Shown here: positions 48,225 through 57,728 of the stretch, one piece after another | Numbering within the stretch: the stretch's first letter is position 1 | How the letters are laid out: each line of letters begins with the position of its first letter | DNA from: Bacillota bacterium | Lineage (GTDB): Bacteria; Bacillota; Sulfobacillia; RBS10-35; Bu92 | Direction: 5' to 3' | Assembly (NCBI GenBank): GCA_014896375.1 | Contig: JADBKN010000004.1 | Span: 1-64,000, forward strand | Length of the DNA stretch: 64,000 nt | The notes under the pieces: generated by a model | Databases searched by the model: none | What the model was told of the DNA's origin: nothing | What the model saw: the letters and a program-made list of their open reading frames with translations, nothing else | Position numbers and translations under genes: made by a program

Positions 48225-49211
48225 CTACCGCTCCTCCAGCCCGGCCAGCGCGCGCGTGTCCAGCGGGCGCAGGTGCGCCTCGATGGTCGCGCGGTAGGGC
48301 TCCAGGTACGGCGGCAGCGCGAGCCGCTCTCCGAGGTGTTCGAAGTCCTCGTCGGCCTCGAAGCCCGGCCCGTCGGTGGCCAGCTCGTACAGGATGCCGT
48401 TCGGCTCCCGGAAGTAGATCGACCGGAAGTAGAAGCGCTCCACGATGCCCGAGGTACGGAAGCCGCGGCCCTCCAGGCGCTCCAGCCAGGCCGCGTGCTC
48501 CTCCGCGTCCGGCACGCGGAAGGCGACGTGATGCACGCCGCCCTTCCCCTGCCGCTCCGGCGGCAGGTCGGGCCGCTCCTCCACGTGCACCTCCGCGCCG
48601 GGACCGCCCGCGCCGGTGGCGTAGACGAGGACCTCGCCGCCGCCCGGGGCCTCGTAGCGGCCGGCGGGACGGAAGCCCAACACCTCGGTCAGCACGCGCA
48701 CGGACGGTTCGGCCTCGCGCACGGTGATCGTCACCGGGCCGAGGCCGCGGATGCCGAACTCCGCCGGGACGGGGCTCCGTTCCCAGGGACGGCCGCCCGG
48801 GACGCCGGCCTCCCCGTCCTCCGCGGTGAGGACGAGGCGCTGGCCTTCGAAGTCGCGGAAGGCGAGGGTCAGGCGGCCGGCGCGCGGCTGGGGCTCGTCG
48901 TGCTCCACACCCAGGCGCTCGAAGCGCTCCCGCCAGTAGTCCAGGGCGCGCCGGTCCGGCACGCGCAGGCCCACGCTGGAGATGCTGTGCGTGCCCGGCC
49001 GGTCGGGGGCGAGGTGCGGGATGTCGAAGAAGGTCAGCTCCGTCCCGGGGCGTCCGCGCTCGTCCCCGTAGAAGAGGTGGTAGGAGGTGACGTCGTCCTG
49101 GTTGACCGTCTTCTTCACGAGGCGCAGGCCCAAGGTCCGCGTGTAGAAGCGGACGTTGCCGGGGGCGTCCGCCGTCAGCGCCGAGACGTGATGGATGCCT
49201 AAGAGCTCCAT
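48225..49211 (-). CDS. mhqO: Ring-cleaving dioxygenase, VOC family (MhqO-like)
   Basis: LLGIHHVSALTADAPGNVRFYTRTLGLRLVKKTVNQDDVTSYHLFYGDERGRPGTELTFFDIP, GKGGVHHVAFRVPD, SIYFREPNGILYELATDGPGF. Confidence 0.92.
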   Translation of the reverse strand: MELLGIHHVSALTADAPGNVRFYTRTLGLRLVKKTVNQDDVTSYHLFYGDERGRPGTELTFFDIPHLAPDRPGTHSISSVGLRVPDRRALDYWRERFERLGVEHDEPQPRAGRLTLAFRDFEGQRLVLTAEDGEAGVPGGRPWERSPVPAEFGIRGLGPVTITVREAEPSVRVLTEVLGFRPAGRYEAPGGGEVLVYATGAGGPGAEVHVEERPDLPPERQGKGGVHHVAFRVPDAEEHAAWLERLEGRGFRTSGIVERFYFRSIYFREPNGILYELATDGPGFEADEDFEHLGERLALPPYLEPYRATIEAHLRPLDTRALAGLEER

Positions 49212-49699
49212 GGTCCACGACTCCTCTCACGCGCCGCGCCACGGCCGCCTGAGGCCGGCGGCGGAGAGCGGCGTGCCCGTTCCAGTTTGCGCAGGAGCGC
49301 GAGCAGGCGGCGGCGCTCCTCGAGGCTCAGCGCTTCGAACTGCGCCGCCTGCAGCCTCTCCTGCTCCGGCACAACCTCCGAGTAGAGGCGGCGCCCGGCG
49401 GGTGTCAGGCGCAGACGCTTGACGCGGCCTTCGCGCTCGCGCTGCAGGAGCCCGCGCGCTTCCAGCCGGGCGACGAGCTGCGCCACGTTCCCCTGTGTGA
49501 CGAAGAGCCGGCGCGCCAGCTCGCCCTGCGTGATGCCTTCCGCCGCGCCGACCTGTGCGAGGACGTCGAACTGCGCCGCCGTGAGGTCCCAGCGCCGCAG
49601 GTGCGCGGCCGCCGCGCGCAGGTTCTGGCCATACGCGCGCGCCAGCCGGAACCAGAGCAGGAGGCCGAGCCGGCGGGCGGCGCGCGCTTCACGGTCCAT
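49199..49699 (-). CDS. MarR family regulator (MhqR-like position)
   Basis: LTAAQFDVLAQVGAAEGITQGELARRLFVTQGNVAQLVARLEARGLLQREREGRVKRLRLTPAGRRL; ATG at 49699 after AGGAGGGGAG. Confidence 0.9.
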   Translation of the reverse strand: MDREARAARRLGLLLWFRLARAYGQNLRAAAAHLRRWDLTAAQFDVLAQVGAAEGITQGELARRLFVTQGNVAQLVARLEARGLLQREREGRVKRLRLTPAGRRLYSEVVPEQERLQAAQFEALSLEERRRLLALLRKLERARRSPPPASGGRGAARERSRGPWSS

Positions 49700-49731
49700 C
49701 TGGACAACTCCCCTCCTGTCGTCCATTACAC

Positions 49732-49743
49732 TTTAGAACTAAA
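49732..49743. promoter_or_regulatory. Operator-like palindrome TTTAG-AA-CTAAA upstream of marR-mhqOD
   Basis: Direct reading, promoter-proximal, AT-rich. Confidence 0.4.
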
Positions 49744-49812
49744 CCTTCTGAGGTGCAAGCCGGATCGGACCGTGTGCGCCACCATGGGCTGGCAAGCAGC
49801 AGGAAATCTCAA

Positions 49813-49830
49813 ATACGAAGTCGTATACGA
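49813..49830. promoter_or_regulatory. Overlapping palindromes ATACGA-AG-TCGTAT and TCGTATACGA upstream of liv operon
   Basis: Direct reading. Confidence 0.45.
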
Positions 49831-49875
49831 TTTCCCACTCACCGTCCGGGCGCTGCCCATGAGCGGGGTGCGGCC

Positions 49876-50778
49876 GTGTCACTGGAGCAGCGGGTACTGC
49901 AGCTCTTCGTCTCCGGTGTGACGAACGGGTCCATCTATGCGCTCCTCGGCCTCGGCTTGGTCCTCGTCTACAGCACCACGCGCGTCGTCAACGTCGCCAT
50001 CGGCGATTTCGCCACGCTCTGCGCGCTGGCGGCCGCCACCCTGGTGACCCGCGGCTGGGGCCTCCTGCCGGCCGTGGCCGCCGGTGCCCTCCTTGCCGCC
50101 GCGGCGGCCGCGCTGGCCTACCGCGTCGCCATCCACCCCGCGCGCCGGCGCGGGGCCGATCCTGTCACGCTCATGATCATCACCATCGCCCTGCACCTGG
50201 CCCTGCAGGGGACCGCCCAGGCGCTGTGGGGCACGCAGCCCTACACGCTGCCCGCCCTGAGCCCGGGCCCCCCCGTGCACGTCCTCCTCGCCGTCGTGGA
50301 CCGCCAAAAGCTCTGGGTGCTCGCCGTCAGCTTCGCGATCGTGACCCTCCTTGCGCTCTTCTTCAACCGCACCACGGCCGGGCGCGCGCTCCGTGCCTGC
50401 GCCGTCAATCCCACGGCCGCGCGCCTCACCGGCATCCCCGTGCACCGCATGGGCCTGGCGGCGTTCGCGCTGGGCGCGGTGCTGGCGGCTGTCAGCGGCG
50501 CGCTCATCGCCCCCATCACCCTGGCCACATATGACATGGGCCTCATGCTCGGCCTCAAGGGCTTCGTGGGCGCGGTGATCGGCGGGCTCGTGAACTATCC
50601 TCTCACGGTGGCCGGCTGCATCCTCCTGGGGTTGCTGGAATCCTTCGCCGCCGGCTTCCTGGCGTCAGGCTATCGGGACGCAGTGGCGTTCGTGGTGCTG
50701 ATCGCCGTGCTGATGGCGCGCGCGCTGCCGCTTCTGAGGCATGGCGTCATGGTGAGTGAGGAGGCGGCGAAGGAATAA
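49876..50778 (+). CDS. livH: Branched-chain amino acid-type ABC transporter permease (LivH)
   Basis: TNGSIYALLGLGLVLVYSTTRVVNVAIGDFATL; GLKGFVGAVIGGLVNYPLTVAGCILLGLLESFAAGF. Confidence 0.93.
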   Translation: MSLEQRVLQLFVSGVTNGSIYALLGLGLVLVYSTTRVVNVAIGDFATLCALAAATLVTRGWGLLPAVAAGALLAAAAAALAYRVAIHPARRRGADPVTLMIITIALHLALQGTAQALWGTQPYTLPALSPGPPVHVLLAVVDRQKLWVLAVSFAIVTLLALFFNRTTAGRALRACAVNPTAARLTGIPVHRMGLAAFALGAVLAAVSGALIAPITLATYDMGLMLGLKGFVGAVIGGLVNYPLTVAGCILLGLLESFAAGFLASGYRDAVAFVVLIAVLMARALPLLRHGVMVSEEAAKE

Positions 50779-53468
50779 TGAGGATCCGTGGGCGCGAGGC
50801 CGCGGGCCTGGCCGCTGCCGCCGCATGGGCGCTCCTCCCGTGGGCGGTCAGCGATCGCCTCTCGCTCTCCATCTTCGTCCTCATCGGACTCTACGTGCCG
50901 GTGGTGGCCGGCGTCGCGCTGCTCGCCGGACACGCAGGCCAGGTCTCCCTGGGCCAGGCGGCGTTCTACGGCCTCGGCGCCTACGGCAGCGCCATCCTCT
51001 CCACGCGGCTCGGCGTGCCGCCTCTCCTCAGCATCCCCGCCGCCGTGGCCGTCACCGGGTTGGCGGCCTACGCCATCGGCCGGCCGATCTTCCTGCTGCG
51101 CGGCCACTACCTGGTCGTCGCCACACTGGGGCTCAACGTCATCGTCAGCGTGGTCCTGCGGCAGTGGGTGAGCCTCACCGGTGGGGCGAGCGGCATCAAG
51201 GACGTGCCGCCGCTCGCGGTGGGGCCCTTCGAGATCCGCGGCGACCTGGGCTACTACTACGTGACGGGCGCCTTGGCCGCCGCCTCGCTGGTGCTCTGCG
51301 CCCACCTCGTCCGTTCCCGCTACGGACGCGCGCTCCAACTCGTGCGGACGAGCGAGACGGCCGCGGAGACCCTGGGCATCGACCCGTCCCGCGCGAAGAC
51401 GGGCGTGTTCGTCCTCAGCGCCATGCTCGCGGCCGCGCCGGGCGCGCTCTATGCGCACTACCTCGCGTACGTGAACCCGGCCCCCTTCGAGTTCACCTTC
51501 TCCGTGGACGTGCTGATGATGGGCGTCATCGGCGGACTGCCGCACGTGCCCGGCGCCCTCGTGGGCACGGCCCTCGCCGTCCTCTTGCGGGAGGCCCTGC
51601 GCAGCTTCGTGCCGCGCATCTTCGGCGGGGCCGCCACGGGGGAGTTCGAGTCGATCGCCTTCGGCCTTCTGTTGGCCGCCGTGACGGTGCTGTCGCCGGA
51701 CGGCCTCTGGCCGCACCTGAGGGACGCGGCGCTTTGGGCGGCGCGCGGCGGGCGGCGCCGCGCGGCGGAGAGCCGTGGCACGAGCAGCCCGGCGGATGCG
51801 GCCGCGTCCGCACGCGGGGAGGAGTCCGTGGCACCACGCGCGCTGCCTGCCCGGGGCGCCGCTCAAATGGTGGACGCGGACGGCGCGGGCGACGTCGTGC
51901 ATGGGGGACGCGCGGCCGCCACCGCTCCGGTCCTCGAGGTCGAGGGCGTGCGGCGAGACTTCGGCGGCCTCACGGCCGTGAGCGGCGTCTCCTTCACCGT
52001 TCGCCCAGGCGAGGTGTTCGCCGTCATCGGCCCCAACGGCGCAGGCAAGACCACGCTCTTCAACCTGGTCTCGGGCGTGCTGCGCGTCACGGCGGGGCGC
52101 ATCGCACTGGAGGGGCGCGCCCTCGACCGGATGCCGGCCCACCGCGTGGCCGCGCTGGGGGTCGCGCGCACCTTCCAGACGCCGCGCCTCGCGCCGCGCC
52201 TGACCGCGCGGGAGAACGTCATGGCCGGCCTGCACATGAGGCTGCGTGCGGGGATGCTGGGTTCGCTCCTGGGCCGCGCGCGCGCCGAAGAGAGGCGCGC
52301 AAGAGAGGAGGCCGGCCGGCTGCTCGACACCCTGGGCGCCGGCGCCTTCTGTGACACCCCGGCCGGGGACCTGCCCTTCGGCGCGCTGCGCCTCGTGGAA
52401 CTGGCACGCGCCCTGGCCGCCCGTCCGAAGCTCCTCTTGCTCGACGAACCGGCCTCCGGGCTCAGCGCCGAGGAGCGCGCCGCCCTCTTCCGCCATGTGC
52501 GCCGCGCGGCCGATTCCGGCGTCGCAGTGCTGCTCGTGGAACACGACATGGACTTCGTGCTCGGGCTGGCCGACCACGTCCTCGTGCTGCATCACGGAGA
52601 GCCGATCGCCTGGGGCACGCCGGAGGAGATCCGCCGCGACGAGCGCGTGCTGGCGGCGTATCTCGGAGCGCCGGCGGCCGCCGCCGGCGCCGCCGCGTCG
52701 CCGCGCCCCACCCGTGCGCCGTCGGGGCCGCCGCTTCTCTCCGTGCGCGATGTGCGCGCCGGCTACGGCCGTATCCGCGTCCTCCACGGGGTGAGCTTCG
52801 AGGTTCACGAGGGAGAGGTCGTCGCCATCCTCGGGCCGAACGGCGCCGGCAAGACGACGCTGATGCGCGCTGTGGCCGGCCTTCTGCCCGCCGAGGGCGA
52901 GGTGGCGTACGCGGGCCGTCGCCTGGACCGCCTGCCGGCGGAGCGGATGGTGGCGCTCGGCGTGGCGCTGGTGCCGGAGCGGCGCGAGTTGTTGGAGTCG
53001 ATGAGCGTGCGCGACCACCTCATCTTGGGGGCCTATGCGCGTCGCGGTCGCGGTGCACGCCGGGAGGCGGCCGCAGACCTGGAGGAGGTGCTGGCGCTCT
53101 TCCCCGACCTGCGCGAAAAGGCAGCGTCCCCGGCCCGCTCGCTCTCGGGCGGCCAGCAGCAGATGCTGGCCATCGCGCGCGCCCTCATGAGCCGGCCCCG
53201 AGTGCTGCTGCTGGACGAGCCGCTTCTCGGGCTCGCGCCGAAGGTAGTGGGCGAGATCCTCGAGACCGTCGCCCGGCTGCGCGAGCGCGGTCTGGCCGTG
53301 GTGATCGTGGAGCAGAACGCGGCCGCCACGCTGCGCGCCTGCGACCGCGCCTACGTGCTGCGCGGCGGGCGCATCGTGCACGAGGGCGCGGCGGCGGAGC
53401 TGGCGCGGGAGGGGCGCCTGCGGGGGCTCTTCATCGGCTCGGCGGCGGGAGGTGAGGGGGCCGGGTAG
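50778..53468 (+). CDS. Fused LivM-LivG-LivF (permease plus two ATPases in one ORF)
   Basis: LivM: GHAGQVSLGQAAFYGLGAYGSAI; LivG: IGPNGAGKTTLFNLVSGVLRVTAGRI, ARTFQTPRL; LivF: LGPNGAGKTTLMRAVAGLLP, LSGGQQQMLAIARALMSRPRVLLLDEPLLGLAP; no in-frame stop. Confidence 0.92.
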   Translation: MRIRGREAAGLAAAAAWALLPWAVSDRLSLSIFVLIGLYVPVVAGVALLAGHAGQVSLGQAAFYGLGAYGSAILSTRLGVPPLLSIPAAVAVTGLAAYAIGRPIFLLRGHYLVVATLGLNVIVSVVLRQWVSLTGGASGIKDVPPLAVGPFEIRGDLGYYYVTGALAAASLVLCAHLVRSRYGRALQLVRTSETAAETLGIDPSRAKTGVFVLSAMLAAAPGALYAHYLAYVNPAPFEFTFSVDVLMMGVIGGLPHVPGALVGTALAVLLREALRSFVPRIFGGAATGEFESIAFGLLLAAVTVLSPDGLWPHLRDAALWAARGGRRRAAESRGTSSPADAAASARGEESVAPRALPARGAAQMVDADGAGDVVHGGRAAATAPVLEVEGVRRDFGGLTAVSGVSFTVRPGEVFAVIGPNGAGKTTLFNLVSGVLRVTAGRIALEGRALDRMPAHRVAALGVARTFQTPRLAPRLTARENVMAGLHMRLRAGMLGSLLGRARAEERRAREEAGRLLDTLGAGAFCDTPAGDLPFGALRLVELARALAARPKLLLLDEPASGLSAEERAALFRHVRRAADSGVAVLLVEHDMDFVLGLADHVLVLHHGEPIAWGTPEEIRRDERVLAAYLGAPAAAAGAAASPRPTRAPSGPPLLSVRDVRAGYGRIRVLHGVSFEVHEGEVVAILGPNGAGKTTLMRAVAGLLPAEGEVAYAGRRLDRLPAERMVALGVALVPERRELLESMSVRDHLILGAYARRGRGARREAAADLEEVLALFPDLREKAASPARSLSGGQQQMLAIARALMSRPRVLLLDEPLLGLAPKVVGEILETVARLRERGLAVVIVEQNAAATLRACDRAYVLRGGRIVHEGAAAELAREGRLRGLFIGSAAGGEGAG

Positions 53469-53538
53469 GAAACACCGAGGCGGGCGGATGGCGGTACAGC
53501 GCGACGACCAGAGCGAATGAAGACAGGGAGGGGTGGAC

Positions 53539-54762
53539 ATGCGCACACGTTGGCGGACTGCGGCGTTCGGTGTCCTCCTGGCGGCGCTCCTCGTGGGGAC
53601 GGCCGCCTGCGGATCCGCGCCAGCCGCGAAATCGGAGGCCGGCACGACGTCCGAGGCGGCCAAGGCGCCCATCCGCATCGGCTTCGTGGTCTCCCAGACG
53701 GGCAACGCCGGCTCGCTGGGCCAGCCTGAGGCCAATACAGTGGAACTCTACAAGGACCAGCTGTCGGAGATCGACGGTCACCCTGTGGAATGGCTCGTCG
53801 TCGACGACGGCTCGGATCCCACGCAGGCCGTGGTCGCCGTGAAGCGTCTCATCGAGGAGGACAAGGTGGCGGCCGTCGTCTGCTGCACCATCAGCCCGAG
53901 CGCCGCGGCGATCGTCGACACGGTGCAGTCCGCGCAGCTGCCGGGCATCTCGCTGGCGGCCTCCGCGGCCGTGGTCACGCCCGCCTCCGCACACCGCTGG
54001 ATGTTCAAGACGCCGCAGAATGACGCGCTCATGATCGACATCCTCACCGACTACATGGCGTCCCACGGCGTGAAGAAGCTGGCGTTCATCGGCTTCGATG
54101 ACGACTACGGCCAGGGCGGCAAGAAGGCGCTGGAGTCCATCGCGCCGTCGAAGGGTATCACGATCGTGGATGAGGAGTCCTTCAAGCGCACGGACACCGA
54201 CGCCACTCCCCAGGTGACGAAGATGGCGGCCGCCAAGCCGGACGCCTTCATCATCTGGGCCATCCCGCCCGGGGCGGACGTGGCGGAGAAGAACATCAAG
54301 GACCTGGGTCTCACGCAGCCCGTCTACCAGAGCCACGGGGTGGCGAATGCGAACTTCATCCAGCTCGGCGGCGCGGCCGTGGAAGGCACGATCCTGCCGG
54401 CTGGGAAGCTGCTTGTGGCCGCCCAGCTGCCCGACAGCGACCCGCAGAAGGCTGTGCTCCTGAAGTATAAGGAGACCTACGAGGCGAAGTATGGGGCGGG
54501 CACGGCCAACACGTTCGGCGGCCATGCCTATGACGCGATGTACATCCTCGCCGCAGCCATCGACCGCGCGCTGAAGGCCGGCGCCGACCCGGCCGACCTG
54601 CCTGCCTTCCGCGCCGCGTTGCGCGACGCCATCGAGGCGACGCACGACTTCGTCGGCATCTCCGGCATCTTCAACTACAGCCCCGACGACCACCACGGTC
54701 TCGATCACCGCGCGGCCACCGTCGTGACGATCCAGGGGGGCACGTGGACGCTCGCGCCGTAG
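53539..54762 (+). CDS. livK: Branched-chain amino acid-type ABC transporter substrate-binding lipoprotein (LivK-like)
   Basis: LVGTAACGS lipobox; IRIGFVVSQTGNAGSLGQPEANTVELYKDQL; Peripla_BP_6 features. Confidence 0.9.
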   Translation: MRTRWRTAAFGVLLAALLVGTAACGSAPAAKSEAGTTSEAAKAPIRIGFVVSQTGNAGSLGQPEANTVELYKDQLSEIDGHPVEWLVVDDGSDPTQAVVAVKRLIEEDKVAAVVCCTISPSAAAIVDTVQSAQLPGISLAASAAVVTPASAHRWMFKTPQNDALMIDILTDYMASHGVKKLAFIGFDDDYGQGGKKALESIAPSKGITIVDEESFKRTDTDATPQVTKMAAAKPDAFIIWAIPPGADVAEKNIKDLGLTQPVYQSHGVANANFIQLGGAAVEGTILPAGKLLVAAQLPDSDPQKAVLLKYKETYEAKYGAGTANTFGGHAYDAMYILAAAIDRALKAGADPADLPAFRAALRDAIEATHDFVGISGIFNYSPDDHHGLDHRAATVVTIQGGTWTLAP

Positions 54763-54834
54763 GCCGGTGACGGCCCGCGGCGGCGCCCGCCGGAGCGCCG
54801 CTGCGGCCAGGGGCGCGTGGGTTGGAGAGGCGCG

Positions 54835-54866
54835 ACGGGCGGCGGGGCACGGTCCCCGCCGCCCGT
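54835..54866. terminator. Bidirectional terminator hairpin
   Basis: ACGGGCGGCGGGG-cacggt-CCCCGCCGCCCGT, 13-bp perfect stem between convergent livK and spoIIE. Confidence 0.7.
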
Positions 54867-54927
54867 GTGTCCTGGGGTTGGCGACGCGTCTTGGGCGGGT
54901 GCCGCCGCGCCGGCGGGGCGGCGCCCT

Positions 54928-57528
54928 TCAGCGCAGGGGCTCCACCATGCCCGGCAGGAGGCGGACGACGAGCGCTGTGAGGTCGTCGTGGGCGGCGTCG
55001 CGCGCGCGGCGCGCCGCCTCCTCCACGAGGCCGGCGGCGAGGCGGGCCGGGTCAGCCTCCGGGTGGGCGGCGAGGTAGCCGCGCACCCAGTCTTCCCGGG
55101 ATGCCGGCTGGCGGCTGGCGTCCCACACGCCGTCGCTGACGAGCACGACGACGTCGCCCGGCCGGAGGGCGTGGCGCTGGAACTCGACGCGCACCTCGCG
55201 CAGGATGCCGAGCGGCACGCTGCCGCCGCGCACGGCCGCGACTTCGCCCCCGCGGAGGATGTAGCCCGGTGCGGCGCCGACCTTGAGGAAGCGGGCGGTG
55301 CCCTCGCGCCGGTCGATGAGCGCGAGGTCCAGCGTGGCGAAGGACTCTTCATAGGAGCGCAGGAGCAGGGTGGCGTTGACGCCGTGGACGGCCGTCTCGC
55401 AGTCCACCCCGGCGTCGAGCAGGCCTTCGAGGAGGGTCACGGCCGCCTGGGACTGGCGGGCCGCCTCGGGACCGACGCCCATGCCGTCGCTGAGGACGAC
55501 GAGCAGCTGGTTGCCCTCCAGCTCCTTGACGAGATGGGTGTCGCCGGAGACGAGGCGCCCCGGCCGGGCGCGCTTGGCGACCCCCACCTGATAGCGCAGC
55601 ACCGGCGCGCTGAAGCCGGGGCCGGTCTCGGCCGCCGCCGCCGCGAGCCGCTCGAAGACGCCGGCCACGCCGCGCAGCTGCGCCGCCGCCAGGCTGCGGC
55701 CGCCCGAGAGCCGCCGCTCCCATTCCTGGTCCCGGCGCGCGTGGTCGAGGAGGAGGTTGGCGGCCACGACGATCTCCCCCGGACGCCGGCAGCCGGTGGC
55801 CCAGAAGCCGGTGAGCTGCCCGCGGGACAGCCGGCCCTGGGCCTCCGCCGCCCGCCAGAGCTCCTCGACGGCGGCGCGCGTGCGCGCGCCCTCGCGCTGC
55901 CAGCAGGCGGCGTGGCTCGGGCAGCCCGTGCACACCGCCTCCCTGAGCCGTTCGGCGAGCGGCGCCGCGGGCGCCCTGCGCACGCCGGCGCGCGCGGGAG
56001 GGTCGAAGGTGTCGGCCATCTTGCGGAAGACGCTGGCGAGGTGGTGCAGGTCGGGGTGCGTGCCGGCGGCTCCCGCGCGGCGCGCGGCGCGGCGGCGGCG
56101 GGCGGCGGCGACGGCGCGCGCGGCGCGGGCCAGGGCGGCGGCCGCGCGCCGCGCGGGGGAGGCGCCGGCCTGGAGCGCGGGGGCTCGGCCCGCGATGGCG
56201 CGGGGCGCGCCCGCGTAGGACGCGGCCGCGAGGGGCGCCATGGCGCGGGGCGCGGCGGCCGTCGCGCGGGCCGATGCGTGGGCGCCGCGCGCGGCGGCGC
56301 CGGGGGAAGGCGCCGGGGCGCCCGCGGCCGCCCGCGCGGCGGCGCCTGGATCCGCAGCCGTCGCGCCGCGCCCCGGCCCCTCCATCCCCGGCCCGCCCGG
56401 CACCACCCGGAGAGTGGAGCGCCGGCGCGCCGCTCCGTGCGCGTGCGCCACGCCGCCCGCTGGGCGCGCCGCCGCCCCGCGCGCCGGCCGCGGCCAGCCT
56501 GCGCCCCTCAGCGGTGCGCGCGGCCACACGCGCTCCGGCGTGAGGAGGAACGCCAGGGCTCCGGCCACCAACCCCGCCCCTGCGGCTGCGTCCGGCAACT
56601 CCGCGAGCGGGCTGGGCAGGAGCGCCAGGCCGCTCCCGGCGAGCAGGCCGAACACGGCGGCTCCACGCCCCCACGGAGCGAATGCTCCGGCCAGGAGGCC
56701 GCCCAAGCCCCAGCCGGCCGCCAGCACCGGCCCGCCGCTACCCATGAGCACGCTGGCCGCCCCGAGGGCGATGCCCGTCGCCGCCGCCGCCCCGGCCCCT
56801 GCGAGGCGCGCCGCCGCCAGCGTGACGTACGTCACCAGCACTGTGCGCAGGTCGAGCGGCCCGAAGGCGATGCCGCCCATACCGCCGATGGCGACGGCGG
56901 CCGCCGTGGCGGCGCCGACCGCCACGGCCAGTGCGTCCGGCTCCCCTTCGGCGGCCGCAAGGCCGCCCTCCGCTTCAGCCAGCCGCACCACCGCCGGGGC
57001 GGACCCTCCCCTAGCTCCGCGCCGCGGCCGCAGGGCCGCCGCGGCCGGGGCGTAGAGACTGGCCAAAAGCGGGATCAGGGCGGCTTGAAAGAGCGTCACC
57101 GACCACGCGCCGGCGATGCCCTGCCGGATGGCGAAGGGCGCGCCGATGAGCGCGGCCGCGCCAGCCACCGCCGCCCCCCACCAGGCCGTGCCGGCCGGCG
57201 CCGTGCCCTGCGCCCGACCGTAGAGGAACGCGGCCGCACCGAGCAAGAACGCCTGCGCGGCCGGCAGCGGGCCGCCGGACGTGGCCGCCCCCAGCACGGT
57301 GCCGGCCAGGGCGACGAGCGCCGCCGGCCCGCCCCAGGTCCAGTCCACGGCCGCCACGAGCGCCGGGCCGAAGGGCGCGAGCACCCCGAGAAGCGCGGCC
57401 CGCCCAAAGAGGACGGCTACGGCGAAGAGCGCAAGGGTGGCGGCCGGCGCGCTGCGCGGCCGCGGCGTAGCCGGAGCGCGGCGCGCGGGTCCGCTGCGGC
57501 CGGCGTGAGAGGATGTGCTGGCGGACAT
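54928..57528 (-). CDS. spoIIE: Stage II sporulation protein E (SpoIIE) serine phosphatase
   Basis: Multi-TM N-terminus; CTGCPSHAACWQRE; QVGVAKRARPGRLVSGDTHLVKELEGNQLLVVLSDGMGVGPEAARQSQAAVTLLEGLLDAGVD; VVLVSDGVWDASR; DDLTALVVRL. Confidence 0.93.
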   Translation of the reverse strand: MSASTSSHAGRSGPARRAPATPRPRSAPAATLALFAVAVLFGRAALLGVLAPFGPALVAAVDWTWGGPAALVALAGTVLGAATSGGPLPAAQAFLLGAAAFLYGRAQGTAPAGTAWWGAAVAGAAALIGAPFAIRQGIAGAWSVTLFQAALIPLLASLYAPAAAALRPRRGARGGSAPAVVRLAEAEGGLAAAEGEPDALAVAVGAATAAAVAIGGMGGIAFGPLDLRTVLVTYVTLAAARLAGAGAAAATGIALGAASVLMGSGGPVLAAGWGLGGLLAGAFAPWGRGAAVFGLLAGSGLALLPSPLAELPDAAAGAGLVAGALAFLLTPERVWPRAPLRGAGWPRPARGAAARPAGGVAHAHGAARRRSTLRVVPGGPGMEGPGRGATAADPGAAARAAAGAPAPSPGAAARGAHASARATAAAPRAMAPLAAASYAGAPRAIAGRAPALQAGASPARRAAAALARAARAVAAARRRRAARRAGAAGTHPDLHHLASVFRKMADTFDPPARAGVRRAPAAPLAERLREAVCTGCPSHAACWQREGARTRAAVEELWRAAEAQGRLSRGQLTGFWATGCRRPGEIVVAANLLLDHARRDQEWERRLSGGRSLAAAQLRGVAGVFERLAAAAAETGPGFSAPVLRYQVGVAKRARPGRLVSGDTHLVKELEGNQLLVVLSDGMGVGPEAARQSQAAVTLLEGLLDAGVDCETAVHGVNATLLLRSYEESFATLDLALIDRREGTARFLKVGAAPGYILRGGEVAAVRGGSVPLGILREVRVEFQRHALRPGDVVVLVSDGVWDASRQPASREDWVRGYLAAHPEADPARLAAGLVEEAARRARDAAHDDLTALVVRLLPGMVEPLR

Positions 57529-57728
57529 GGAGCCACCCCCGGCGACGGGTTGTCCCTCCCATCATGGGCGGGACGCCGCCGCGAGGTCTGTCGCACGGCG
57601 CTCGGGCCGGGGCAGAGCGCACGACAGGCACGGCGCCGGAGCGACAGGCACGCGGTGTGTGTCGAATCGCGTCCTTGAGGGGCTGTCCCGGCGCGCCGGG
57701 CCGGACGGGGCCAGGCCGGAGGGCCGTG

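Noticed and set aside
50670-53735. 1021-aa minus-strand ORF
   Set aside because: Antisense to the LivM-G-F fusion, shadow ORF
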